Source: VYFG01 sp965204165 (lineage in GTDB: Bacteria > Pseudomonadota > Gammaproteobacteria > Arenicellales > Poriferihabitantaceae). Taken from it: a stretch of 64,000 nucleotides of DNA. Below the pieces are notes generated by a model. The model did no database searches. It was not told where the DNA came from and saw nothing but the letters and a program-made list of their open reading frames with translations. The position numbers and the translations under genes are program-made. How positions within the stretch are numbered: position 1 is the first letter of the stretch; every line of letters starts with the position of its first letter. Positions 8,471 to 16,277 of the stretch are shown here, piece after piece. The stretch covers positions 4,588,001 through 4,652,000 of the forward strand of contig OZ241969.1 in assembly GCA_965204165.1 (NCBI GenBank). Reading direction: 5' to 3'.

Positions 8471-9465
8471 CCCGCACCACCAGCCTTGCGCCCCTGCTGG
8501 AGCGCTACTTCACCGAACGCATGATGCAGCAACGCCAGGCGAGCCGGCATACCATCGACTCCTATAGCGACGCCTTCCAGCAATTCCTCAAGTTCGCGCA
8601 GCAACGCCTCGGGCAGCCTCCCTGGGACCTGGCCTTCGAGCAGATCGACGCGCCTTTGATCGTCTCCTTCCTGGAGGAACTCGAGTCCGGGCGGGGCGTC
8701 AGCGTCCGGACCCGCAACCTGCGGCTGACGGCGATCCACTCCTTCTTCCGCTACGCGGCGTTCGAGTTGCCGACCCACGCAGCGCAGATCCAGAGAGTGC
8801 TCGCCATCCCCAGCAAGCGGTACACCCGCAAGCTGGTCGGCTTCCTCGGCCGGCCGGAAGTCGACGCGCTGCTTGCGGCGCCGGACCGGAGTACCTGGTC
8901 GGGACGGCGCGACCACGCCTTCATCCTCACCGCCGTGCAAACGGGACTTCGGCTCTCCGAGATGACCGGACTGAAGCGGGATGACTTCGTCTCGGGCGGC
9001 GGCGCGCATCTTCGTGTCGTCGGAAAGGGCCGCAAGGAACGCTGTACGCCGCTGGCGAGGCCTACCCGGGCCGCGCTGAAGGCATGGCTGCGCGAGCCGC
9101 CGCGGGGTGTCCACGGGGTGCTGTTTCCGAACGCCAGGGGCGAACGGCTGACCGTGCATGGGGTGCAGTACCTGCTGAACAAGCACCGCATCGCGGCTTC
9201 CCGGAAATGCCCCTCGCTGGAGCATGAGCGGGTCACCGTCCACCGCCTGCGGCACACGGCCGCCATGGACCTTCTCCAGGCAGGCGTCGACCGTGCGGTG
9301 ATCGCGTTGTGGCTCGGGCACGAGTCGGTCGAGACTACGCAGGTCTATCTGGATGCCACGCTGGCAATCAAGGAGCAGGCGCTGGCGAGAACCTCACCGC
9401 ACGCCGGCAAGCCGGCTCGCTATCAGCCCGGTGACCGGTTACTCGGTTTCCTCAAGAGTCTGTAG
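8467..9465 (+). CDS. ritC: RIT tyrosine recombinase, third gene
   Basis: A 332-residue tyrosine recombinase from ATG 8467, in the ATGA overlap with the second gene. It has a canonical XerD-like layout: a core-binding domain at about 10-105, then Arg in GLRLSEM, Lys in VGKGRKER, HxxR in HRLRHTAAM, His in LGHESVETT and Tyr in QVYLDAT. The TAG is followed within 10 bp by the first inner recognition box of the right end (9474-9485). It appears intact. Confidence 0.85.
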   Translation: MTRTTSLAPLLERYFTERMMQQRQASRHTIDSYSDAFQQFLKFAQQRLGQPPWDLAFEQIDAPLIVSFLEELESGRGVSVRTRNLRLTAIHSFFRYAAFELPTHAAQIQRVLAIPSKRYTRKLVGFLGRPEVDALLAAPDRSTWSGRRDHAFILTAVQTGLRLSEMTGLKRDDFVSGGGAHLRVVGKGRKERCTPLARPTRAALKAWLREPPRGVHGVLFPNARGERLTVHGVQYLLNKHRIAASRKCPSLEHERVTVHRLRHTAAMDLLQAGVDRAVIALWLGHESVETTQVYLDATLAIKEQALARTSPHAGKPARYQPGDRLLGFLKSL

Positions 9466-9555
9466 GCCGGCAGGACTATGTCGGGTACTCACGGCAAGCG
9501 ATTTCGAAGAAGCCTTTCCCTGTGGACCGGATTCGAACTTAGCCTCGTGGTGCCC

Positions 9556-9587
9556 GACATAGTCAGGTAGTAGATATAGACGGGCCT
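9556..9587 (-). repeat. Right copy of the 32-bp perfect inverted repeat
   Basis: Reverse complement of 6156-6187. It includes an inverted copy of the target sequence AGGCCCGTCTA, so the element end carries a copy of the sequence it inserted into. Confidence 0.85.
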
Positions 9588-9614
9588 ACCTCGTGCAAGA
9601 GGTAGGCCCGTCTA
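9577..9614. repeat. Perfect palindrome at the RIT right border
   Basis: Sixteen-base arms at 9577-9592 and 9599-9614 pair perfectly around the six-base loop GTGCAA. The palindrome straddles the junction between the element and the 3' part of the split gene. Confidence 0.9.
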
Positions 9615-9732
9615 CCTGGTCCTTCTCTCCGAGGATGGAAGGGGTTGGGCGAAGACTTACGACCGGAGCAGGGTCCATGACTGCATACGTCAGCGGCTGC
9701 GTAGCCATCCAACCATGGGCTGGCGATTCTGA
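9604..9732 (+). pseudogene. 3' part of the 77-codon gene split by the RIT element
   Basis: From the repeated AGGCCCGTCTA the frame reads RPVYLVLLSEDGRGWAKTY and ends ...PTMGWRF at the TGA at 9730. It is in phase with the 5' part at 6051-6166 when one copy of the repeat is removed. There is no start codon or ribosome-binding site of its own, so it is a relic. Confidence 0.7.
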
Positions 9733-10245
9733 TGGTCACGGCCAGCGCCGCCATGCCAGTCCACTTCCCGCCGCTTTCCCCTTTCACCCACCGCCCGGTG
9801 GGCGTCCTGCCCACAAGGAGCGCCTCCGGCGCGGCTTGTTGGTCGCTGGTGCTGTCCATGCACCCACGGCGTTTCACTCGGCTCTCCTCGTTGTACGCCT
9901 GACGCGACCCGATTGGGGGGGACAGTACTACTCCCTGCCTATTCCCATGATATCCCCGTGCTCGTTTGCCAACCCCTCCGGGGTCCTCCACTGCGCTCCG
10001 CTCCGTTCCGGCCGCGCCTCCAGGGACAACGGCTGCGCCTAGGGCCGGCGCGCCACGCGACCGTGGCTCACTCCTCCCTGCGGTCGTCCCTGCGCCCGCA
10101 CCATCGCGCGGCACGCCGGCCCATGTCCCTGGGCCCCGGTGGCGGCTCTGCGCGCGGCGATGAGGGATGAATACGCAGGAAGTTCCCTTCCAGCGCATGC
10201 GGGGCTTCGCCCCTTCACCTTCAATTGTTCATTCGAGGATTCACA
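9733..10245. other. Long GC-rich leader of the DUF2493 gene, no gene seen
   Basis: About 510 bp with no recognisable protein in either direction. Several short hairpins are visible, including CCCACC-GCC-CGGTGG-type pairing near 9788-9804 and GGGGC-TTC-GCCCC at 10201-10213, just upstream of the DUF2493 gene's ribosome-binding site. It may hold a promoter, a structured leader or an origin-like region. Confidence 0.4.
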
Positions 10246-11199
10246 ATGTACGACAACAGCAACAGCATCTCCGACAACTTCGATCACATCGACGCCATCG
10301 ACACCGGAGATCAATCCATCACCGCCATGATCTGCGAGCAGGCGAAGCTCCACGGGGCGACGCCCGAGCGCGGCGAGTTCGATCCCAGGGAAGTCTGGGA
10401 ACGCGACACGGCGGTCAGTGCCGTGACCGAGGCGTTCTCGGTCCTCGCCGACTCCATCGGCATGACCGGGCTGCAGATCGCCGACGAGGCGAACTCCCTC
10501 CTCTGGGGTTTCGTCAACACCTTCGACGCGCAGATCCGGAGGCTTGAAAGAAACATCGACCGGATCGCGCCCGAGCTGCGCCACCTGCGGAAGGAACAGG
10601 ACGGTTCGGAAATAAAATCGCAGGAACTGGAGCTGCTCACCGACCGGGCGAGGAACCTGGGCGGCAGGCGCGACGCCTTCGAGGAGATGCGGGACGCGGC
10701 GGCGGTGCAGTATTTCGCCGAGACCGGGGAGATGTGGCGGCCGCGCTCCGGCTCTCACACCAGCCGCACCGGGGTTCTCACCTCCGCAGCCATCGACGCC
10801 CGGGACTTCCTCCGGGCGAGGGACAGCGCCGCGGCAAAGGAGAACCTCCCGGACGGAACCCTGATCGCCGTCGCGGGCGGCAAGGACGGCGACCCCGACG
10901 CGGTGTTCCGCAAGCTGGACGCCGCGCACCGCAAGTACGCGGACATGGTGCTGGTCCACGGCGGCGGGCCAGGCGTCGAGAAGTTCGCCGCCCGCTGGGC
11001 CGAGGCCCGCGGCGTGCACCAGGTGGTGTGCCGGCCCGACTGGAACACCCACGGGAAGGCCGCTCCGTTCAGAAGGAACGACGAACTGCTCAACCTGATG
11101 CCGAAGGGCATCATCCTCTTCCCGAGCGACTCGGGCATCACCGCGAACCTGGCGGACAAGGCGACCGCCTCGGGCATACCGGTTCTCAGGGTCAACTGA
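10246..11199 (+). CDS. DUF2493 (SLOG-superfamily) protein
   Basis: A 317-residue protein with ATG at 10246 after a GAGG site. The N-terminal half is helical and charged (residues about 85-150 look coiled-coil). The C-terminal half is a Rossmann-like SLOG/DUF2493 domain: GTLIAVAGGKDGDPDAV, then MVLVHGGGPGVEKFAARWAEARGV and a closing segment GIILFPSDSGITANLADKA. SLOG proteins bind nucleotides or nucleotide-derived ligands, and relatives are common on plasmids and integrative elements. The substrate is not predictable. It lies between the ssb and relaxosome genes, as expected of an element backbone gene. Confidence 0.8.
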   Translation: MYDNSNSISDNFDHIDAIDTGDQSITAMICEQAKLHGATPERGEFDPREVWERDTAVSAVTEAFSVLADSIGMTGLQIADEANSLLWGFVNTFDAQIRRLERNIDRIAPELRHLRKEQDGSEIKSQELELLTDRARNLGGRRDAFEEMRDAAAVQYFAETGEMWRPRSGSHTSRTGVLTSAAIDARDFLRARDSAAAKENLPDGTLIAVAGGKDGDPDAVFRKLDAAHRKYADMVLVHGGGPGVEKFAARWAEARGVHQVVCRPDWNTHGKAAPFRRNDELLNLMPKGIILFPSDSGITANLADKATASGIPVLRVN

Positions 11200-12500
11200 G
11201 ACACCGGCACCGGGCCGCGTCGTTCCCACGGCGCGGTCCTTCTTCCCTTCCGGCGCGGCGGCCGTGCCGCGCCATCGCCGCTGCGCGGCGCCCGGCGCTT
11301 TTTCCATTCCCCGTCCGCGGCGGCGGCGGCAACCGCATCCGCTTCGACGCCTGCTGCCGGCGCGGTGCTTCGCACCTGCACCGCCAGCGGCGTTTCCTTT
11401 TCGGTCCCCTTCCCGAGCGTCTACCCCGGCGCTGGCTGCCCGTGCTGGAAATCTCCGGCGCCGCGTCTTCATCCCCGTCCGCTGCCGACCCGATGCTGCG
11501 CATCTCCGTCGGGCACGCGAACCGGATCGCCTACCGTCGCCGACGCCCTCCGCTTCGCGTGCCGCTCGCGTCGGTTCTTCCGATCTCCAACTTCCACAGC
11601 GAACCGGTCCGTGCTCCGCGACGGTCCCGGTGGCGAACCCGTGCCGGGTCTCCGCCGCCGGCTTCGCCGCACGGCGCTGCCGGCACGTACTTCTTCTCCT
11701 GCTCCCTTCGGTCGCAATCATTTTTCCGTCGGCGTACGCGACCGCGGCCCCGACCGTCCCGGTCTCCGTCACGCGCGCCGCGTCCGGCATCTCCACCTGT
11801 TCTCCAACGAGCCGAAAAAAATTCCCGGCGATGGTCGCAGTGGTCAACCGGTTCCCGGTCCGCAGCGTCAGCCGCACCGGACTCCGCCACCGGCGCAAGT
11901 TTCTTCTCGTGCCTCTGCCCGTTGGCGCGTCGGTCGCGCTTCCCCTTCGGGAACTCCATCGGGTCGCGTGCCGCTCCCCATCGCGGGTCGCTTCCGCGTC
12001 CCCTCTCAAACGCCGCCGGGCTCCATCCCTTCGCTCTGCCGGAGTCCCGAATCGTTCGTGGTGTGCTCCTCCCCTTTCTCTCATTTCTACGCCCGGCGGC
12101 GTTTTCTCTCACACCCCACGCACCTATGGTGCAGTGTGCTGCATGCGTACGATTGCCTGGCCCTGATCCAGCTGGCATCGTCAGCAACCGCCCCCGTGTT
12201 GTTGGGCCGAGTGTATGCTTTTGACGTCAGCGTGGAGAACGACCAGTTACTATTGAATCAAAAGGATATTTTCATGTCTCGAATTCCGGCCGCATACGCC
12301 GTCGACCTAGGATATCCCCTATATTTGGTCATGAGAATGCGGCTTGTATGCCATGAGAATATGCCGGAAGTTGGTAAAATCGGTTCCCGGAATGCGGTTC
12401 CTGTTCCACAGCAGGAACGGCCAGGGTGGTTTCTGTCCGAATTCGTAAACAGATAAGCATCGAAGCCCCCGTACGATCAGTGAACACAAGCAGGAAAAAC
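11200..12500. other. 1.3-kb stretch with no supported gene, pyrimidine-rich then AT-rich
   Basis: From 11200 to about 12110 the plus strand is strikingly pyrimidine- and GC-rich. Open frames run for hundreds of codons in several phases at once (for example minus strand 12084-10039 and plus strand 10734-12224), which shows lack of stops rather than coding. The implied proteins are Arg/Pro/Ser-rich with no domain. Phrases such as CGCGTGCCGCTC recur loosely (near 11560 and 11970). From 12110 to 12500 composition becomes ordinary and the promoter of the next gene probably lies here. Confidence 0.45.
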
Positions 12501-12917
12501 ATGGCAAAAAAAATTGAAACCGATCTCACCGAAACCGAATCCGGCGAGTCGGGAAATAGAAATGCTGGCGAGAACTTGTCCGAGCGGCGCCTTCCGCGCT
12601 CCATCCGATTCTCCGATGCCGAATGGAAATTGATAGAGGGAGAGGCCAGGGAGCGTGGCATGACGGCCGCCGAACTCGTTCGCCATGTCTCCGTTGGCTT
12701 TGCGACGGGGAAATTTTCTGCCGCCCCTAGAGATGATTTTCCAACGTCCCTTCAGGAAATCTCTGCTCAGATTGAACGAATCTACAACGGTGTCTACCTA
12801 CTCGCGACGCTGAAGCGGGAAGAAATGAACCGCGAGGGACGCCAGGATGAACTTGATCAAATCATCGAGCAAACCCGGAAATCGCGGGAAATATTCCAAG
12901 CGAACTCCCCGAGCTGA
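12501..12917 (+). CDS. Ribbon-helix-helix relaxosome-like protein
   Basis: A 138-residue protein. ATG 12501 begins MAKKIETDLTETES and is preceded by CAGGAAAAAC. Residues about 35-75 (LPRSIRFSDAEWKLIEGEARERGMTAAELVRHV) look like the beta strand and two helices of a CopG/Arc-type or MobC-like DNA-binding domain. The rest is helical and may form a coiled coil for oligomerisation. Such proteins bind oriT and help load the relaxase. The MobF relaxase gene is about 7.5 kb to the right, separated by two IS66 elements and accessory genes. A role in the relaxosome is inferred, not shown. Confidence 0.6.
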   Translation: MAKKIETDLTETESGESGNRNAGENLSERRLPRSIRFSDAEWKLIEGEARERGMTAAELVRHVSVGFATGKFSAAPRDDFPTSLQEISAQIERIYNGVYLLATLKREEMNREGRQDELDQIIEQTRKSREIFQANSPS

Positions 12918-13134
12918 AATCATATTGAGAACCTTTGTCCTGAGGTGCTACCCGAAGATCACCCGCAAATTCCTCAAATACTTCGGCCCGGAATAACAGT
13001 TTCAAGGACACTACAGGAAATACAACTATATTTTGAAAATCCCGAAGCTCAAATCAGTAAATTGGGTCCACAGAACTATCGATCACAACCGTATTGCCTG
13101 AGACTCGTTCTCTACACTGACCCTCGATATTTAT

Positions 13135-13142
13135 CATTCTGA
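13135..13142. repeat. Target duplication of IS66 copy 1 (left)
   Basis: CATTCTGA, repeated exactly at 15434-15441. An 8-bp duplication is the rule for IS66-family elements. Confidence 0.92.
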
Positions 13143-13184
13143 GTAACTACTCACCCCTTATTTGCCCCATATCCCATCTGTAGG

Positions 13185-13213
13185 TTGACAGTATAGAATA
13201 TTTTCCCTATCGT
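13185..13213 (+). promoter_or_regulatory. Promoter of the IS66 methyltransferase-transposase operon (copy 1)
   Basis: TTGACA at 13185-13190, a 17-bp spacer and TATCGT at 13208-13213, 36 bp before the methyltransferase ATG. Just downstream CGGGTTTCG can pair with CGAACCCG (about 13217-13244) and forms a hairpin next to the start codon, which has no good Shine-Dalgarno sequence. Confidence 0.55.
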
Positions 13214-13248
13214 TCGGGTTTCGGACCACGAGACGAACCCGCACACAG

Positions 13249-13938
13249 ATGGGGAACCGCTATTTCGGCTCCAAGGGAGCTTCGGGGCTGTGCCAGCCTC
13301 TGATCGCCCTGATGCCGCCGCACTCGGTGTATATCGAAACCCACCTTGGCGGTGGGGCGATCATGAAGCGCAAGCCGGGGGCCCTGCGGAACATCGGCAT
13401 AGACTGCAACGCCAGGGCGCTGGAAGGATTCCAGTGCGACTATCCGGTGGAACTGGTGCATGGCTGCTGTCACCGGTATCTCCGGACGTTTCCGTTTGAC
13501 GGCACGGAACTGGTCTACTGCGACCCGCCGTATCTGCAAAGTACGCGCAAGTCGGGCCGCCGCTACCGGCACGACTACAGGAACAGCGACCACGAGGGCT
13601 TGCTGGCGCTGATCCGCGGCCTTCCCTGCTCGGTGATGATCTCGGGGTATCCTTCGCGGATGTACGACGACTGGCTGGGGGATTGGGGCAGCGTGTCGCT
13701 TCAGGTGATGAACCAGGCGGGTGTGGTGACGGAGAAGGTGTGGTTCAACTTCACGCCGGACCGGGTTCACTGGCCGCGTTATGCGGGCCGGAACTTCACC
13801 CATCGCCAGGCGGTGAAGCGCAAGGCCCAGAGTTGGGGCCGGCGCTACCGGGGGATGCCGCATGGGGAACGCCTGGCGGTGCTGTCGGCGATGATGGCGG
13901 TGGAGGCGGAGGAGGCCGTGGAGGCGAGGGAGGAGTGA
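13249..13938 (+). CDS. D12-class DNA adenine N6-methyltransferase (IS66 passenger, copy 1)
   Basis: Transfers a methyl group from S-adenosylmethionine to N6 of adenine in DNA. The 229-residue protein has the cofactor motif YFGSKG (5-10), YIETHLGGGAIM (28-39) as the second glycine-rich part, and the catalytic DPPY at 92-95 (YCDPPYLQ). It is slightly shorter than Dam (278 residues) and seems to have a reduced target-recognition segment between motifs. Four bases separate its TGA from the tnpC start, so the two are one operon inside the element. Possible roles are methylating the element ends to tune transposition or marking the host chromosome. Specificity cannot be read from the sequence. Confidence 0.85.
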   Translation: MGNRYFGSKGASGLCQPLIALMPPHSVYIETHLGGGAIMKRKPGALRNIGIDCNARALEGFQCDYPVELVHGCCHRYLRTFPFDGTELVYCDPPYLQSTRKSGRRYRHDYRNSDHEGLLALIRGLPCSVMISGYPSRMYDDWLGDWGSVSLQVMNQAGVVTEKVWFNFTPDRVHWPRYAGRNFTHRQAVKRKAQSWGRRYRGMPHGERLAVLSAMMAVEAEEAVEAREE

Positions 13939-13942
13939 ATCC

Positions 13943-15400
13943 ATGGGGACGGTGAACCGGGTTGCGCTGCGCGAGGAGTTCGATGCGCACCGGGAGAGTT
14001 TCCGGTCACTGTGCAGGGAGGGCAAGGTCAGCGCGGAATGCGAGGTGCTGTTCAACGCCCTGTTGATGCTGATGGAGTTGATGATGGCGGTGTTCATGGA
14101 AAAGACCACCCGCAAGACGCCGGTGAACGCGAGCCTGCCGCCGTCCCGTGAGGGGAAGGATGAGACCGCGGCACGCCCCGGGAGCCGTGGCAGGGGACCG
14201 GAGCAGCCGCACTGGGAAACGGGCCATACCCGTCTGGTGAGTGAAACCGGGGTATCCCCGGTGACGGAATGTTCGGCCTGCGGCAGGAACCTGGTGCGGG
14301 TACGGTGCGAGGGCCATGAGCGTCGCACCCTGGTGGACATCGTGTTCGAGACCCGGGAATACCACGTGGATGCCGAGATCAAGACCTGTCCGCGCTGCCA
14401 TGCCGAGAACCGGGGCGCCTTTCCGGACGGCCTGCCGGGTCCGCTGCAGTACGGACACGGCATCATCGCGTTCGCCGCCCACCTGATGGTGGCGCAGATG
14501 GTGCCGCTGAAGCGTGTGGTCCAGACCATGAAGGCGATGACGGGACGGGCCATTGCCGAGGCGACCCTGCTGGCCTGGCTGCTGCGCCTGCACGATGCCC
14601 TGGCGGACTGGGAGGCTGCCGCCGTCGAGTGCCTGCTGGCCGCGCCGGCGCTGCATGTGGACGAGACCTCGATCCGCATCGACCGCAAGAACCACTGGCT
14701 GCACGACTGCAGCGCCGGAGACCTCACCCTGAAGTTCTGCCACCCCAAGCGGGGCGGCGAGGCGATCCGGGACATCGGCATCATCCCCCGGTACGGCGGC
14801 GTCCTGGTCCATGACCGCTGGGCCAGCTATCTTGCCTGTGACCACTGCGACCACGCCCTGTGCGGCGGCCACCTCCTGCGGGATCTGCAGTTCCTCATCG
14901 ACGCCCATGATCCGGCCTGGGCGAGGCGGATGAAGAAACTGCTCCGGGACGCCGCCCGCAAGGTCAGGGAAAGCCCGGACAAGGTGCTGTCCGCAAAAGA
15001 ATGCGCCGCCCTGCAAAAGCGCTACCGGACCATCCTGACCCAGGGGAAGAAGGAACTCCCGGCAACCCCTGTGCGCACCGGCGGGAAAAAGCGCGGGCGC
15101 ATCGCGAAATCCGACGCGGAGAACCTGTGGGAGGCCATGGGAAAGCATGAAACCGAAGTCCTGCGGTTCGCCAGGGACCCCGCGGTCAGCTTCACCAACA
15201 ACCTGTCCGAAAGGAACCTCCGGATGGCCAAGGTCAAGCAGAAAGTGTCCGGCTGTTTCCGTACATACAAATACGCCGTCGCATGGTGCCGGGTCTCAAG
15301 CTATCTGCTGTCCATGTCCTATCAGGGTTACAATCCTCTTGCCGCCATCGAGATCGCTCTCAAGGGAAAGGCCGCCCACATGCTCAAGACACCTGAATGA
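13943..15400 (+). CDS. IS66-family transposase TnpC, copy 1
   Basis: A 485-residue DDE transposase. An N-terminal leucine/methionine-rich helix lies around residues 30-55. Two zinc-ribbon-like CxxC pairs follow (ECSACGRN about 110-117; TCPRCHAEN about 150-158). The DDE core has D240 (HVDETS), D291 (VHDRWAS) and E423 (NNLSERNLRMAK). The C-terminal LSYQGYNPLAAI-type tail is normal for the family. It is complete, with no frameshift. The lack of tnpA and tnpB places it with the IS66 relatives that move with TnpC alone. Confidence 0.93.
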   Translation: MGTVNRVALREEFDAHRESFRSLCREGKVSAECEVLFNALLMLMELMMAVFMEKTTRKTPVNASLPPSREGKDETAARPGSRGRGPEQPHWETGHTRLVSETGVSPVTECSACGRNLVRVRCEGHERRTLVDIVFETREYHVDAEIKTCPRCHAENRGAFPDGLPGPLQYGHGIIAFAAHLMVAQMVPLKRVVQTMKAMTGRAIAEATLLAWLLRLHDALADWEAAAVECLLAAPALHVDETSIRIDRKNHWLHDCSAGDLTLKFCHPKRGGEAIRDIGIIPRYGGVLVHDRWASYLACDHCDHALCGGHLLRDLQFLIDAHDPAWARRMKKLLRDAARKVRESPDKVLSAKECAALQKRYRTILTQGKKELPATPVRTGGKKRGRIAKSDAENLWEAMGKHETEVLRFARDPAVSFTNNLSERNLRMAKVKQKVSGCFRTYKYAVAWCRVSSYLLSMSYQGYNPLAAIEIALKGKAAHMLKTPE

Positions 15401-15433
15401 CCTTCAGGTGCTCCACAGGGGGCTAGTAGTTAC

Positions 15434-15441
15434 CATTCTGA
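15434..15441. repeat. Target duplication of IS66 copy 1 (right)
   Basis: CATTCTGA, the exact partner of 13135-13142. Confidence 0.92.
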
Positions 15442-15464
15442 TATGAAATATTCTTCACTTTGAA

Positions 15465-15477
15465 ATGAAATCTGACC
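15465..15477 (+). pseudogene. Stranded first codons of the AlbA_2-domain gene
   Basis: ATGAAATCTGACC between the two IS66 copies. Joined to 17777 it gives ATG AAA TCT GAC CTA GAC CAG, the natural start of the AlbA_2-domain protein (MKSDLDQ). The second IS66 copy therefore entered within codon 5. Confidence 0.8.
15470..15477. repeat. Target duplication of IS66 copy 2 (left)
   Basis: ATCTGACC, repeated exactly at 17769-17776. Confidence 0.92.
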
Positions 15478-15519
15478 GTAACTACTCACCCCTTATTTGC
15501 CCCATATCCCATCTGTAGG

Positions 15520-15548
15520 TTGACAGTATAGAATATTTTCCCTATCGT
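15520..15548 (+). promoter_or_regulatory. Promoter of the IS66 operon (copy 2)
   Basis: Same TTGACA-17-TATCGT arrangement as in copy 1, shifted by 2,335 bp. Confidence 0.55.
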
Positions 15549-15583
15549 TCGGGTTTCGGACCACGAGACGAACCCGCACACAG

Positions 15584-16273
15584 ATGGGGAACCGCTATTT
15601 CGGCTCCAAGGGAGCTTCGGGGCTGTGCCAGCCTCTGATCGCCCTGATGCCGCCGCACTCGGTGTATATCGAAACCCACCTTGGCGGTGGGGCGATCATG
15701 AAGCGCAAGCCGGGGGCCCTGCGGAACATCGGCATAGACTGCAACGCCAGGGCGCTGGAAGGATTCCAGTGCGACTATCCGGTGGAACTGGTGCATGGCT
15801 GCTGTCACCGGTATCTCCGGACGTTTCCGTTTGACGGCACGGAACTGGTCTACTGCGACCCGCCGTATCTGCAAAGTACGCGCAAGTCGGGCCGCCGCTA
15901 CCGGCACGACTACAGGAACAGCGACCACGAGGGCTTGCTGGCGCTGATCCGCGGCCTTCCCTGCTCGGTGATGATCTCGGGGTATCCTTCGCGGATGTAC
16001 GACGACTGGCTGGGGGATTGGGGCAGCGTGTCGCTTCAGGTGATGAACCAGGCGGGTGTGGTGACGGAGAAGGTGTGGTTCAACTTCACGCCGGACCGGG
16101 TTCACTGGCCGCGTTATGCGGGCCGGAACTTCACCCATCGCCAGGCGGTGAAGCGCAAGGCCCAGAGTTGGGGCCGGCGCTACCGGGGGATGCCGCATGG
16201 GGAACGCCTGGCGGTGCTGTCGGCGATGATGGCGGTGGAGGCGGAGGAGGCCGTGGAGGCGAGGGAGGAGTGA
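15584..16273 (+). CDS. D12-class DNA adenine N6-methyltransferase (IS66 passenger, copy 2)
   Basis: Identical in amino-acid sequence to the protein at 13249-13938, including YFGSKG and DPPY. The intact second copy means both elements have kept the passenger since they diverged, which was evidently recent. Confidence 0.85.
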   Translation: MGNRYFGSKGASGLCQPLIALMPPHSVYIETHLGGGAIMKRKPGALRNIGIDCNARALEGFQCDYPVELVHGCCHRYLRTFPFDGTELVYCDPPYLQSTRKSGRRYRHDYRNSDHEGLLALIRGLPCSVMISGYPSRMYDDWLGDWGSVSLQVMNQAGVVTEKVWFNFTPDRVHWPRYAGRNFTHRQAVKRKAQSWGRRYRGMPHGERLAVLSAMMAVEAEEAVEAREE

Positions 16274-16277
16274 ATCC

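Larger units (their letters stand above)
6167..9603 (+). mobile_element. RIT element (three tyrosine recombinases in trio)
   Basis: A roughly 3.4-kb element holding three overlapping tyrosine-recombinase genes in one direction, the hallmark of RIT elements. Its ends are inverted repeats, and each end also has a pair of facing boxes: GACTATGTC at 6179-6187 with ACATAGTC at 6240-6247, and GACTATGTCGGG at 9474-9485 with CCCGACATAGTC at 9553-9564. These are probable recombinase binding sites. AGGCCCGTCTA at 6156-6166 and 9604-9614 is a direct repeat flanking the insertion. The exact borders are uncertain by about 15 bp because the right end also carries an inverted copy of that target sequence. 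Confidence 0.8.
13143..15433 (+). mobile_element. IS66-family element with methyltransferase passenger, copy 1
   Basis: The 2,291-bp element begins GTAACTACTCACCCCTTA and ends ...GGGGGCTAGTAGTTAC, so its terminal repeats share GTAACTACT, with the GTAA tip typical of IS66. It encodes a D12-class adenine methyltransferase and a TnpC transposase, but no tnpA or tnpB. It is flanked by the 8-bp duplication CATTCTGA. An apparently identical copy lies at a constant offset of 2,335 bp. It inserted about 30 bp upstream of an AlbA_2-domain gene. Confidence 0.93.

Noticed and set aside
9525..9545. tRNA-like T-loop sequence (GTTCGAATCC on the minus strand)
   Set aside because: No acceptor stem, D-arm or anticodon arm can be folded around it; it lies between the two inverted boxes of the RIT end.
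10039..12084. 681-codon open frame on the minus strand
   Set aside because: Overlaps the well-supported DUF2493 gene on the other strand. The product is Arg/Gly/Ala-rich without domain, and several other phases are equally open because the DNA is GC-rich.
12945..13142. 65-codon plus-strand frame before IS66 copy 1
   Set aside because: No ribosome-binding site or family resemblance, and composition is not codon-like.
13207..14784. 525-codon minus-strand frame, repeated at 15542-17119
   Set aside because: Antisense of the IS66 methyltransferase and transposase. It is repeated only because the element is duplicated.
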